This document shows positions 18,536 to 27,639 of a stretch of DNA of 64,000 bases, one piece after another. Source of the stretch: Bog-793 sp963785415 (GTDB lineage Bacteria; Actinomycetota; Acidimicrobiia; Acidimicrobiales; Bog-793). The translations under genes were made by a program, and so were the position numbers. The stretch spans positions 434,001-498,000 of the forward strand of contig CAWAVB010000001.1 in the NCBI GenBank assembly GCA_963785415.1, in the 5' to 3' direction. Position 1 is the stretch's first letter. Each line of letters starts with the position of its first letter. The notes below the pieces were generated by a model that did not search any database, was not told the origin of the DNA, and saw nothing but the letters and a program-made list of their open reading frames with translations.

Positions 18536-19975
18536 GTGAGCGTCCTAGTCATCGACGTCGGCTCGAGTTCGGTGCGGGCCGCCCTTGTCCGCGCCGACGG
18601 GACGCTCGGGCACCTGCACCAACGGCACCTGTCGGACCTCCGCCCCTCCCCCGGCGTCGCTGAGTTCGACGCCGGCGCCCTCGCCGATGCCGCGCTCGAC
18701 GTCGCCCGGTCGACGCTCAGGGCCGGCGGTGCGGCGCAGGCCGTCGGGATCACGGCGCAGCGGGCCTCGACGATCGTCTGGGAACGCGAGAACGGGCGGC
18801 CCGTCGCCCCCGGCATCTCCTGGCAGGACCTGCGCACCGCCGGCCAGTGCCTCGCCCTGTCGGCGCGCGGGTTCCGGCTGACCCCGAACCAGTCGGCGAC
18901 GAAGCTCGCCTATCTGCTTGGCATCCATGATCCTGATCGCTCGCGCGATCTGTGTTTCGGGACGGTCGAGTGCTACCTCACGTGGGTGCTCTCCCGGGGG
19001 TCCGCCCACGTCACCGACGCCTCGAACGCAGGCGTCACTGGTCTCATCCTCGACGATGCCTCGGACTGGAACGACGAGGTTCTCGAGGAGCTGCGCCTTT
19101 CGCGCGAGATGCTCCCCCGGATCGTCGACTCGACCGGCGTCGTCGCCGCGGCGTCTGCGCTCCCCGGCGAGCCCCCCATCGCCGGGCTCGTCGGCGACCA
19201 GCAGTCCTCCCTCGTCGGGCAGGCCTGCCTGCAACCGGGCCAGGCGAAGGCGACGTTCGGCACCGGCGCGATGCTCGACTGCGTCACCGCGGCGCGGCCC
19301 GCTTTCAGCGCCCGCGGTGACCGCGGCACCTTCCCCATCGTCGCCTGGCGCGAAGCCGGCAAGGTGAACTGGGGCATCGAGGCGATCATGCTTTCGGCGG
19401 GATCCTGCATCGAGTGGCTGCGCGCCGGACTCGGCCTCATCGGCGATGCGGCAGAGTCCGACGAGATCGCGGGCTCCGTGCCGGATTCCGGGGGCGTCGT
19501 CTTCGTCCCGGCGCTCGGCGGTCTCGGCACGCCGGTGTGGGACTTCGGGGCGCGCGGCACCTTCGTCGGGCTCGACGCCTCGACGTCGCGCGCCGAACTC
19601 GTCCGGGCGGTCCTCGAGGGCATCGCCCACCGCAGCGCCGACCTCCTCGAGGCCGCGGAAGCCGACGGCGGGGTCGAGGTTGCGACCCTGCGCGTTGACG
19701 GGGGCATGACCGCGAACGCGACCTTCCTCCAGCTGCTCGCCGACGCGCTCCAGCGGCCGATCGCCCCTTCGGCCGTCCGGGATGCGACGACGCTCGGCGC
19801 CGCCTTTCTCGCCGGCACAGCGACCGGACTGTGGGTGTCGCTCGCCGAGGCGGCCTCGACGGCGCGGCACGGCCCCGTCGTCGAGCCGGCTCGCCGGCTC
19901 GACCGCGACCGCTGGCTCGACGCGCGGGCCCGCGCCCTGCGCACCGTGCCCGCGATGTCAGCCATCTCGTTCTGA
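18536..19975 (+). CDS. FGGY-family carbohydrate kinase, glycerol-kinase-like
   Basis: The protein has 479 residues with the FGGY actin-like fold. LVIDVGSSSVRAALV is the first phosphate loop, GITAQRASTIVWERENGRPVAPGISWQDLRT matches the substrate region of glycerol kinases, and GLVGDQQSSLVGQAC, FGTGAMLDCVT and RVDGGMTANATFLQLLADAL complete the signature. Glycerol phosphorylation is the most likely reaction. Substitutions around the usual glycerol-binding residues (EFDAGAL in place of EHDP) leave another polyol possible. The start is GTG 18536, with AGGA about 11 bases upstream. Confidence 0.8.
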   Translation: MSVLVIDVGSSSVRAALVRADGTLGHLHQRHLSDLRPSPGVAEFDAGALADAALDVARSTLRAGGAAQAVGITAQRASTIVWERENGRPVAPGISWQDLRTAGQCLALSARGFRLTPNQSATKLAYLLGIHDPDRSRDLCFGTVECYLTWVLSRGSAHVTDASNAGVTGLILDDASDWNDEVLEELRLSREMLPRIVDSTGVVAAASALPGEPPIAGLVGDQQSSLVGQACLQPGQAKATFGTGAMLDCVTAARPAFSARGDRGTFPIVAWREAGKVNWGIEAIMLSAGSCIEWLRAGLGLIGDAAESDEIAGSVPDSGGVVFVPALGGLGTPVWDFGARGTFVGLDASTSRAELVRAVLEGIAHRSADLLEAAEADGGVEVATLRVDGGMTANATFLQLLADALQRPIAPSAVRDATTLGAAFLAGTATGLWVSLAEAASTARHGPVVEPARRLDRDRWLDARARALRTVPAMSAISF

Positions 19976-19984
19976 CCTGACGCC

Positions 19985-21184
19985 TCAGGCGACGCCGAGG
20001 GCGAGCGCCTCCTCGAAGGCCGCTCCCCGGTCGAGCAGCGCCCGGAAGCCCATCAGCTGACGCGGACTGTTGAACCCCACGACCGCGGACAACCGCCCGT
20101 TGCGCCCGTAACAGGCGACAAAGCGCCGCGCGGCGATCGACCCGGCGACGACGCGCACCTCGTCGGTCGCGGCCGGGAGGCCGATCGACTGGATCTTCAC
20201 GTCGAACTGGTCCGACCAGAAGTACGGCACCGAATCGAACGGGGTCGCCCCGGTCCCGGAGAGCAGGCTCGACGCGGCGTGCACCCCCTGTTCGGCGGCG
20301 TTCGTCCGGTGCTCGAGCCGCACCGTGCCGTCGGCCAGCGGGTGGGGCCACCGGGCAACGTCGCCGGCGGCGACGATCCCCGGCGACGCGACGAGCGTCG
20401 GGGCGCACACGACCCCGTCCGCCAGCTCGAGCCCCGAACCGTCGAGCCAGTCCGTCACCGGGATGACGCCGATGGCGACGAGCACGACGTCGGCCCGAAG
20501 GATCGATCCGTCGTCGAGACGGAGACCCTCGACGCGGCCGTGCCCGACGAGCCCCGAGACGCCGATCCCCGTTCTCAGCTCCACCCCGTGGTCGGCGTGG
20601 AGCTCGGCGATCGCCTGCCCGACGAGCGGACCGACAACGCGGCCGAGCGGTGTGGCCAGCGGCTCGACGACACTCACCGCGGCGCCGAGGCCGCGGGCCG
20701 TCGCCGCGACCTCCATGCCGAGGAAGCCGCCGCCGACGACGGCGAGGCGCGTGCCGGGCGCGACGAGCAGCGCCCGCAGTCGGACGGCGTCCCCGAGACT
20801 GCGCAGCGTGAGGACCCCGTTGAGGTCGGGCGTGCCGCGCAGCGTCCGGGGTGTCGCGCCGGTCGCGACGACGAGCCCGTCAAAGCGGAGCTCGCGTCCG
20901 GATTCCAGCACCACCGACCGGGTGCCCTGGTCGAGGCGACGCGCCCGTTCGCCGAGAACGAGCTCAAGGTCGAGGGCGGCGAGCTTCGTCTCGCTCGTGA
21001 GCGCGAGACGGTCCTCGCCGAACGAACCGGCGAGGAACTGCTTGGAAAGCGGCGGTCGGTCGTAAGGAAGGTGGGACTCGGCACCGACGAGCGTGATGGC
21101 TCCGTCGAATCCCTCGTGACGCAGGCCCTCACAAGCCTTCAGGCCGGAAACCGACGCGCCCACGACGACGACGGAACGGAGCAC
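19985..21184 (-). CDS. FAD-dependent ferredoxin/rubredoxin reductase-like oxidoreductase
   Basis: The protein has 399 residues. An N-terminal FAD Rossmann motif (VVVVGASVSGLKACEGL) is followed by YDRPPLSKQFL, a second NAD(P)H Rossmann motif (LAVVGGGFLGMEVAATA), the GIVAAGDVARW FAD motif and a C-terminal domain with PYFWSDQFDVKIQ. This is the ferredoxin-reductase subfamily that passes electrons from NAD(P)H to ferredoxin for P450s or dioxygenases. No partner ferredoxin or oxygenase lies nearby, so the acceptor is unknown. It converges with the kinase gene, with 9 bases between them. The GTG start lies 6 bases after a TAGTCT box. Confidence 0.88.
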   Translation of the reverse strand: MLRSVVVVGASVSGLKACEGLRHEGFDGAITLVGAESHLPYDRPPLSKQFLAGSFGEDRLALTSETKLAALDLELVLGERARRLDQGTRSVVLESGRELRFDGLVVATGATPRTLRGTPDLNGVLTLRSLGDAVRLRALLVAPGTRLAVVGGGFLGMEVAATARGLGAAVSVVEPLATPLGRVVGPLVGQAIAELHADHGVELRTGIGVSGLVGHGRVEGLRLDDGSILRADVVLVAIGVIPVTDWLDGSGLELADGVVCAPTLVASPGIVAAGDVARWPHPLADGTVRLEHRTNAAEQGVHAASSLLSGTGATPFDSVPYFWSDQFDVKIQSIGLPAATDEVRVVAGSIAARRFVACYGRNGRLSAVVGFNSPRQLMGFRALLDRGAAFEEALALGVA

Positions 21185-21190
21185 GAGGCG

Positions 21191-21196
21191 AGACTA
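21191..21196 (-). promoter_or_regulatory. Predicted -10 element (TAGTCT), leaderless
   Basis: On the minus strand TAGTCT is followed by six bases and the GTG at 21184. There is no Shine-Dalgarno sequence in the gap. Confidence 0.6.
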
Positions 21197-21431
21197 CGTG
21201 GCCTGCGTCGCGGGGACCGCGCCGCAGGCCACGACTCCGGGGCCACCGCCGACTCGTCGGGAATCCTCGCGCCGGGGCGTCAGGCGCGAGGGCTCCCCGG
21301 CGCCGGTGTATCCGCGAGCGCGCCGTGGCGGCCCGCGCCTGGCGCCGTCAAAGACGCAGCCTGGGGCCCATCCCGCTCATTCGACGCCCCAAACAGACGA
21401 ACGCGCCTCGATCGCGCCGCCGCGCTGCTCG

Positions 21432-21437
21432 TATCCT
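21432..21437 (+). promoter_or_regulatory. Predicted -10 element (TATCCT), leaderless
   Basis: TATCCT is followed by six bases and the GTG at 21444, which begins a good signal peptide. The box therefore supports the start choice as well as the promoter. Confidence 0.6.
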
Positions 21438-21443
21438 CGCGGC

Positions 21444-22886
21444 GTGGGCGCGCCTCATCGCTACTTGGTCCGCGTCGGAGCAGCAGCGATGGCCGCCCTT
21501 GCGACCAGCGTCGGATACACAGCTTCGGCCCCGCCATCCGGGGCGTCGACGGACCCACCGGTCCGGCCGTTCGTCCTCGCTTACCAGGTGAGCAGGCGGT
21601 CGGTTCCCGCTGCGGGTGGGACGGTCGCGCTCACGGTCCGGGTGGGCGACACGACGGAGTGCCGCGTCCGGGTGACGAGTCACAGCGCGCTCTCCGTCTC
21701 CTACCGGAAACGATGGCTACGCTGCTCGAACGGCAGATTCACCGCGTCCGTGACGCTCGGCCCGAACGCGACCCAGTCCGCCGTGCTCACCGCGTTGCGC
21801 GTCTACGTCCGTCGAGGCACCGACACCCGCTGGAGCCCGATGGGGAATGTGCGCGTCGACGCGCCCACAACCGGTCCGACGGTCCGCCTCTCGATCAGCC
21901 GAAGCACCCTGCCCTCCGCAGGCGGGCCGATGACCCTCACCTACTCGTCGACGAACGCGTCGGTCTGCTGGCTCACGTCCGATCCGTCGCTGTGGCCCGG
22001 CGATAGCCCGGTGATGGTGAGTTGCAATGGGACGTACGACGCGACGATCGGCGCGACCAAACTGGAACAAACCTGGAGGTTCACCTTCGGCGCGATGAAC
22101 TCGAGTGGCCAGTCGGCGACCTCCACCCAGACGCTGGCGCAGACCGTGCTCTCGTTCGAGCAGAATCCCAACTGGGCCGGCTACGTCGTGCGGTCGCGCC
22201 GCGCGCCGATCCCGGAGGTGAGCGGCCAGTGGACGGTGCCGACGCTCAAGTGCATCGCCACCCCGAACGCCGGGGTGGCGATGTGGCTGGGGATCGGGGG
22301 CGTGCAGTGGCGGTCCGGGGAAACGTCGGGGGATCTGCTCCAGACGGGCATCAAGGACGGCTGCGTCGACGGTGCGCAACGGGACATCGGCTTCTGGGAG
22401 GAATACCCGGAGGTCCCCGAGGCCGATTTCATCGATTTCCCGGTGTCGCCCGGCGACGCGATCGAGGCGTCGGTCTTTCAGATCGCCGGCGACTGCACGA
22501 CGACGTGCGGGCAGTGGGAAACCAAGCTGGAGGACCTCGACACCGGCCTGTCGGGCGAGATGATCACCGGCGAGGGGTGGGGCGTCACCTCGAGCACCGA
22601 CGGCGTCTCGTTCCATCAGGGATCCACCGTCGGCCTCGTCTACTCCGGAGGAACCACGGCGGAGTGGATCCTGGAGGACTACCTCTGGAACTACAAGTTC
22701 CACTATTTCGACGAGTCCTTCGCCGACTACGGAACGGTGAGCTTCTCGAACCTGTGGCTCGGCGGGGTCTCACCCTGGTCCCTCACCCCGAGCGAGGGGT
22801 GGGAGATCACCCAGGGCGGAGACGTCCTGTCAAAACCGTCGGCGCCTGGCAAGGACTGGTTCTCGGTCCGCTACACGGGCGCGTAG
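21444..22886 (+). CDS. Secreted glutamic peptidase, G1 (eqolisin) family
   Basis: The protein has 480 residues. An N-terminal signal (VGAPHRYLVRVGAAAMAALATSVGYTASA) is followed by two Ig-like or beta-rich repeats (about 45-225, each with PxxGGxxxLTxxxxxxxxC). The C-terminal ~250 residues match the eqolisin fold: NPNWAGYVV, SGQWTVP with the catalytic Gln, GIGGVQWRSG, FPVSPGDAIEASV and AEWILE with the catalytic Glu. G1 peptidases are acid proteases first known from fungi and also found in some bacteria and archaea. The frame is open upstream to 21198, but the start at 21444 is fixed by the signal peptide and the -10 box. It suggests secretion into an acidic setting; this is inference. Confidence 0.85.
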   Translation: MGAPHRYLVRVGAAAMAALATSVGYTASAPPSGASTDPPVRPFVLAYQVSRRSVPAAGGTVALTVRVGDTTECRVRVTSHSALSVSYRKRWLRCSNGRFTASVTLGPNATQSAVLTALRVYVRRGTDTRWSPMGNVRVDAPTTGPTVRLSISRSTLPSAGGPMTLTYSSTNASVCWLTSDPSLWPGDSPVMVSCNGTYDATIGATKLEQTWRFTFGAMNSSGQSATSTQTLAQTVLSFEQNPNWAGYVVRSRRAPIPEVSGQWTVPTLKCIATPNAGVAMWLGIGGVQWRSGETSGDLLQTGIKDGCVDGAQRDIGFWEEYPEVPEADFIDFPVSPGDAIEASVFQIAGDCTTTCGQWETKLEDLDTGLSGEMITGEGWGVTSSTDGVSFHQGSTVGLVYSGGTTAEWILEDYLWNYKFHYFDESFADYGTVSFSNLWLGGVSPWSLTPSEGWEITQGGDVLSKPSAPGKDWFSVRYTGA

Positions 22887-22995
22887 CGGAGTCCCCGGGG
22901 CCTTCACCCCCGTGACGGCGCCATCGACACGCGGCACACGAGACCGTGACGCGCCCCCGGCCGGTCAACGCGGCGGCAGGACTCCCGACCCCGGC

Positions 22996-23262
22996 TCACT
23001 TCGCCTGGTCCGGCGTTCCTTCCTCGCCGAGGGCGGCCAACCGCGGCATCAGCGCGTCGACGCGCTCGCGCGCGCCGCGGATCCGGCGGTCGAGCTCCTC
23101 GACGATGTCGATCGCGCGCCCGAAACGGACCTCGAGCACATCGACGTCGACCAGTCCCTCGTCGAGCTCGCGCACGATCGCGTCGAGCTCTGCGGCCGCG
23201 GCCGCGTAGCCGAGTTCGCCGACCGGCGTCACCTCCGCCTTGTCCTTGTCCACGGGCGTCAT
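22996..23262 (-). CDS. xseB: Exodeoxyribonuclease VII small subunit
   Basis: This helical protein of 88 residues has the XseB pattern: LGYAAAAAELDAIVRELDEGLVDVDVLEVRFGRAIDIVEELDRRI. The small subunit binds XseA to form the single-strand nuclease that cuts DNA from both ends. Its ATG overlaps the xseA stop by four bases (ATGA), so the two are translationally coupled. A short intergenic stretch of about 110 bases without clear structure separates it from the convergent peptidase gene. Confidence 0.93.
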   Translation of the reverse strand: MTPVDKDKAEVTPVGELGYAAAAAELDAIVRELDEGLVDVDVLEVRFGRAIDIVEELDRRIRGARERVDALMPRLAALGEEGTPDQAK

Positions 23263-24902
23263 CGTTCGTCTCCACCTGTCCTTTTCCTGGTCTTCGGGGC
23301 GGGTTTTCGGGGCGTTGTCGACTCGACGACGGAACGCGCCTCCCCGTCGTCGAAGCGGGTCGTGATCCGCGCTCCGACGGTAAGCGCCGCGGCCGTTCGC
23401 ACGGGTCGTCCCGACGCGTCACTCGTCAGCGTCCAGCCCCGTTCGAGCTGTCGCTTCGGGTCGTACGCCCCCAGCACCTGTCGCCTCCTCGTCAGCTCGT
23501 GCTGCTGGCCAGCGACGCTCCGGCGCGTCACCGCGCCCAAAAGCACCGCGTGGTCGGCCACCTGTCCGGCCTCACGGCGAAGCCGCGCCACGACGACCCG
23601 GGAGAGCTCGACTCCGGCGGCCCGCAGCACGACCGCACGCCGTTCGAACTGCTGCCGAACGCCTCGCCCGAGCGCGGCGGAAGCGGCGGCGAGCTGGTAG
23701 CCGGTCGAGTCCAGCCGCGCCCGGGCGAGTCCCGTGAGCGCGCCCGCCGTGCGCTCGATCTCGCCCAGGTACTCGGCGACCCGTTCGACGACGGCCTCGC
23801 CGCACTGCGTCGGCGTGATCATCGCCCGATGCGCCACCTCGTCGGCGACCGACCGGTCGCCCGTGTGCCCGATCCCCGTCCAGACAGGGAACGGGGCGGT
23901 CGCGATGGCCCGCGCGACCGGTTCGGAATCGAACGCGGCGAGGTCACCGCGCGCGCCCCCGCCGCGCACGACGACGGCGAGGTCGATCGGCGACAGTCGG
24001 AGGCGGGTGAGCGCCGCGGCGATCTGATCCGGCGCCTCGGCCCCCTGGACGAGCGTCGCCTCGAAATAGACCTGGAAGGCGAAGCCGGAGCGGTCGAGCT
24101 GCCCGACGAAGTCCCGGTGCGCCTCGGATCCCGGGCTCGTCACCACGCCGACGTGGAGTGGCACCAGTGGCAGCGCGAGCCGCTGGTTGGCGTGGAGCAG
24201 GCCCTCGGCCTCGAGCGTGCGGAGCAACCGACGACGGGCCGCGGCGATCCCGCCGAGCAGGGCCGCGATGTCGAGCTCGGTGAGCGTGAACCGCAGCTTG
24301 CTGCCGCCCTCCCAGACCGAGACGCGCCCGCGCACCCGCACGACGCGGCCCGGTTCGAGGGCGACGCCGGCCTCGCCGAGCGCCGCCGCCACCCTCGGCC
24401 ATTCGCGTGCCCAGCAGACGACCTCGAGCTGGGCGGCGCCGCGTTCGGCCTGCTCGGCGGACTCGTCGGCGAGCTCGATGTAGTGGTGACCCCGGCTCTC
24501 CCGCAAGCCCCGTATCTCGCCAACGACCCACACGTCCTCGGTGAACTCCCGGGCGAGCGCGGCCTTCACCCGGTCGTAGAACTGGGACACCGAAAGCGCC
24601 TCGTCGGCGCCTGGGGCGTCGGGATCCCCCGAGACGTCGGCCCCCTCACCGACCGCGTCGGGCGGGGTCCGAGGCGACCGGGCCACACCCTGCGCCCGCC
24701 GGCGCGCCGGCCGGACGGGCGCGCCCGACCCCCCGCGACGTTGCTCGGCACGCTGGGCCGCCGCGAGCACGTCGTCGATTCTCCGCCGCAGCTCCGCCCC
24801 CGCCCCGTCGGCCACGGCGACGTCGTCGGCGGTCGCGGGGTTCTCAGCGACGTCCGCCACGAAATCGAAGCGCTGCTCCTCCGGCACGCCGTCGGACACC
24901 AC
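23259..24902 (-). CDS. xseA: Exodeoxyribonuclease VII large subunit
   Basis: The protein has 547 residues. The OB-fold domain (LSVSQFYDRVKAALAREFTEDVWVVGEIRG) starts only at about residue 100, after a disordered, Arg/Ala-rich N-terminal extension not usual in XseA. The catalytic domain has VGVVTSPGSEAHRDF, VVVRGGGARGDLAAFD, PVWTGIGHTGDRSVADEVAHRAMITPTQCGE and the C-terminal DPKRQLERGWTLT. It degrades single-stranded DNA with XseB. The GTG at 24902 lies 6 bases after TAGCTT, which supports the long form. The gene diverges from rnpB. Confidence 0.93.
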   Translation of the reverse strand: MVSDGVPEEQRFDFVADVAENPATADDVAVADGAGAELRRRIDDVLAAAQRAEQRRGGSGAPVRPARRRAQGVARSPRTPPDAVGEGADVSGDPDAPGADEALSVSQFYDRVKAALAREFTEDVWVVGEIRGLRESRGHHYIELADESAEQAERGAAQLEVVCWAREWPRVAAALGEAGVALEPGRVVRVRGRVSVWEGGSKLRFTLTELDIAALLGGIAAARRRLLRTLEAEGLLHANQRLALPLVPLHVGVVTSPGSEAHRDFVGQLDRSGFAFQVYFEATLVQGAEAPDQIAAALTRLRLSPIDLAVVVRGGGARGDLAAFDSEPVARAIATAPFPVWTGIGHTGDRSVADEVAHRAMITPTQCGEAVVERVAEYLGEIERTAGALTGLARARLDSTGYQLAAASAALGRGVRQQFERRAVVLRAAGVELSRVVVARLRREAGQVADHAVLLGAVTRRSVAGQQHELTRRRQVLGAYDPKRQLERGWTLTSDASGRPVRTAAALTVGARITTRFDDGEARSVVESTTPRKPAPKTRKRTGGDER

Positions 24903-24908
24903 GCGACA

Positions 24909-24914
24909 AAGCTA
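24909..24914 (-). promoter_or_regulatory. Predicted -10 element (TAGCTT), leaderless
   Basis: On the minus strand TAGCTT, six bases, then the GTG of xseA. No ribosome site is present. Confidence 0.55.
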
Positions 24915-24987
24915 CCCGTGGGTCCGACCGGCGTTGCGGACCGCTACGTCGGTCGCGACGAAGATCGCGAGCGCGACAATGGACCCG

Positions 24988-25341
<354 letters not shown>

Positions 25342-25487
25342 AACGAGCGCTCGGGCCCCGCAGGGCCACGACCCGGGCGGGGCGCGACGGGAGACGGGCC
25401 GGGGTTCCCGGCGAATCGTGACGTTGTGCCCTGGTGCGCAGGACCTTTGTCCAGAAAGCTTGGGTCATTCCTCCGGAAAGGACGTCG

Positions 25488-26747
25488 ATGATGCTCGAAG
25501 TTGCGGCCCTCGACGCGGTCGAAATCCTCGACTCGCGGTCGCGGCCCACCCTCGCCGTGACGATGACGCTCGCCGACGGGACGAGCGCGCGCGCCGGCGT
25601 GCCGTCGGGGGCGTCGACAGGGTCGCGCGAAGCCGTCGAGCTGCGCGACGGCGACCCCCACCGCTTCTCCGGCCAGGGCGTTCTCGCCGCGGTCACCAAC
25701 GTGAAGGGCGAGATCGCCAAGCTCCTCGTCGGTCGGTCGTTCACGAGCACCGCGGAGCTGGACCGAGCGGTCATCGAACTCGACGGAACCACAACGAAGT
25801 CCCGCCTCGGCGCCAACGCCATCGTCGGGGTGTCGATGGCTGCGGCACGGGCCGTCGCCCTCTCTGCGGGGCAGCCCCTCTGGCAGGCGCTGCGGCCCGA
25901 GGGGACGGCGCCCCGGCTCCCGGTCCCCCACTTCAACGTCGTGAACGGCGGCGTTCACGCGCCGAACAACCTCGACTTCCAGGAGTTCATGATCGCGCCG
26001 GTCGGTGCGCCCTCTCTCGCCGAGGCCGTCCGCGCCGGTGCCGAGATCTACGCCGCGCTGAAAGGACTGCTCGCCGGCAAGGGGTTCGCGACCGGTCTCG
26101 GCGACGAGGGCGGATTCGCCCCCGAGATCGACCGACCCGAGGACGTCCTTGCCCTGCTCGTCGACGCCATCACGACGGCCGGCTACACGCCGGGCCGTGA
26201 GGGCGTCGCCATCGCCCTCGACCCCGCCGCCAGCGAGTTCTACCGCGACAGCCACTATCACGTCGCCGGGGAAGCCCTAACGAGCGACGACATGATCGCC
26301 CGGTACGCCGAGATCGCCGCGCGCTTCCCAGTCTGGAGCCTCGAGGACGGGCTCGCCGAGGGCGACTGGGACGGTTGGAAGCGACTGACCGCGCGGCTCG
26401 GGGACACACTCCAGATCGTCGGCGACGACCTGCTCGTCACCAACCCGGCGATCATCACCGAGGCGATCGCGGCCGGCGCGGCGAACGCCGCCCTCATCAA
26501 GCTCAACCAGATCGGCTCGGTCTCCGAGACGCTCGAGGCGATGCGGCTGTGCCGACAGGCCGGTTGGTCCCAGATGGTCTCGCACCGCTCGGGCGAGACC
26601 GAGGACAGCTTCATCGCCGACCTCGCCGTCGCCACCGGTTGCGGTCAGATCAAGACCGGCGCCCCGGCGCGGGGCGAGCGCGTCGCCAAGTACAACCGGC
26701 TGATCGAGATCGAGGCCGGCGCCGCTCTCCCCTACGGACTGGCTTAA
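25488..26747 (+). CDS. eno: Enolase
   Basis: The protein has 419 residues and catalyses 2-phosphoglycerate to phosphoenolpyruvate. The family signatures are complete: VEILDSRSRPTL, PSGASTGSREAVELRDGD, HFNVVNGGVHAPNNLDFQEFM, GDEGGFAP, SLEDGLAEGDWDGW, VGDDLLVTN, LIKLNQIGSVSETLEA, SHRSGETED and IKTGAPARGERVAKYNRL. Two ATGs are adjacent (25488, 25491) with AAAGGA upstream; either could be used. Upstream codons to 25434 are unlikely to be translated. It is the first gene of an operon with a toroid protein and PEP synthase, so two of the three genes act on phosphoenolpyruvate. Confidence 0.96.
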   Translation: MMLEVAALDAVEILDSRSRPTLAVTMTLADGTSARAGVPSGASTGSREAVELRDGDPHRFSGQGVLAAVTNVKGEIAKLLVGRSFTSTAELDRAVIELDGTTTKSRLGANAIVGVSMAAARAVALSAGQPLWQALRPEGTAPRLPVPHFNVVNGGVHAPNNLDFQEFMIAPVGAPSLAEAVRAGAEIYAALKGLLAGKGFATGLGDEGGFAPEIDRPEDVLALLVDAITTAGYTPGREGVAIALDPAASEFYRDSHYHVAGEALTSDDMIARYAEIAARFPVWSLEDGLAEGDWDGWKRLTARLGDTLQIVGDDLLVTNPAIITEAIAAGAANAALIKLNQIGSVSETLEAMRLCRQAGWSQMVSHRSGETEDSFIADLAVATGCGQIKTGAPARGERVAKYNRLIEIEAGAALPYGLA

Positions 26748-26751
26748 GGCC

Positions 26752-27639
26752 GTGGCCGGATTGTCGACCGTCCGTCTCGACCGCGAGGCAGCCGGTCGCT
26801 ACGTCCTCAGCAGGCGAACCCCCCTCGGGGGCTATTCCTTTTACCGGACCCCGGAATGGGGCGTCGAGGAGCCGAACGCGCCTGACACGCTCGCCGCGCT
26901 CGAGTGCCTGCGGACGCTCGACTGGCCGATCCCCGAACCCGAAGCGACCGTCGCCTGGTTGCGGGGCCTGCAGAACGACGACGGCGGCTACCCCACCCTC
27001 ACGATCGGCTGGGCCGCCCTGCGGGCGCTGGCCCTGCTCGGCGCGGCCCCCGACCGGTCACCTGCCGCGTGGCTCGACGAGCACGCGGAGGCCATCGGCC
27101 GCCCGACGGGGGCACGCGACTGGCAGGGCACGTTGCGGGAGGCCCTCCACGTCACCGAGTTGCGCCGCATCGGTATCTCGGCATCACCGGAATCCGCAAA
27201 AGACCCCTTCTCGCAGCTCCTCGACGCAGCACGCGACCCGCGCGGGGGCTGGGCGCGTCCCGGAGCCGATCTCGAGACCACCGCCGTCGCCGTCTCCATC
27301 GCCGGGCCGTCCCGCCTGACAGCCGAGGAACGGTCCGACGCCGAGTCGTTCCTCCGCCACTGCGAGGACCAGGTCCTCGGCATGCGGCTCACCCCGGAAA
27401 GTCGCGCGACCTGGGTCGGCGCCCTGTGGGGCGGACTCGAGCTCGCCCAGGGACTGGAGCTGCAGCCGAGCTACCCCGGAGCCGTCGGCGCGTGCCTGGC
27501 CGACCTGCAACGCGCCGACGGGGGCCTCGGCGCACGCCACTTCGCGATTTCCACGCTACGAGACACCTGGCGGGGTCTCGACGCCGCCCAATTGCTCGAC
27601 CATTTACAGATCGATCAGCTACAGGAGGACAAGTCATGA
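26752..27639 (+). CDS. Prenyltransferase/squalene-cyclase-like alpha/alpha-toroid protein
   Basis: The protein has 295 residues with repeats of the terpenoid-cyclase/prenyltransferase toroid: a GGYSFYRTPEWGV start, LRGLQNDDGGYPT, DPRGGWARP and LQRADGGLGA, each a Gly-rich turn after a helix. Neither the DXDD of squalene-hopene cyclases nor the zinc ligands of protein prenyltransferase beta subunits can be recognised. Cyclase or prenyltransferase activity is therefore doubtful, and a substrate-binding or scaffolding role is possible. It starts with GTG 5 bases after the enolase stop, and its own stop overlaps the ppsA start (ATGA). This joins it tightly to two glycolytic/gluconeogenic enzymes. 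Confidence 0.7.
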   Translation: MAGLSTVRLDREAAGRYVLSRRTPLGGYSFYRTPEWGVEEPNAPDTLAALECLRTLDWPIPEPEATVAWLRGLQNDDGGYPTLTIGWAALRALALLGAAPDRSPAAWLDEHAEAIGRPTGARDWQGTLREALHVTELRRIGISASPESAKDPFSQLLDAARDPRGGWARPGADLETTAVAVSIAGPSRLTAEERSDAESFLRHCEDQVLGMRLTPESRATWVGALWGGLELAQGLELQPSYPGAVGACLADLQRADGGLGARHFAISTLRDTWRGLDAAQLLDHLQIDQLQEDKS

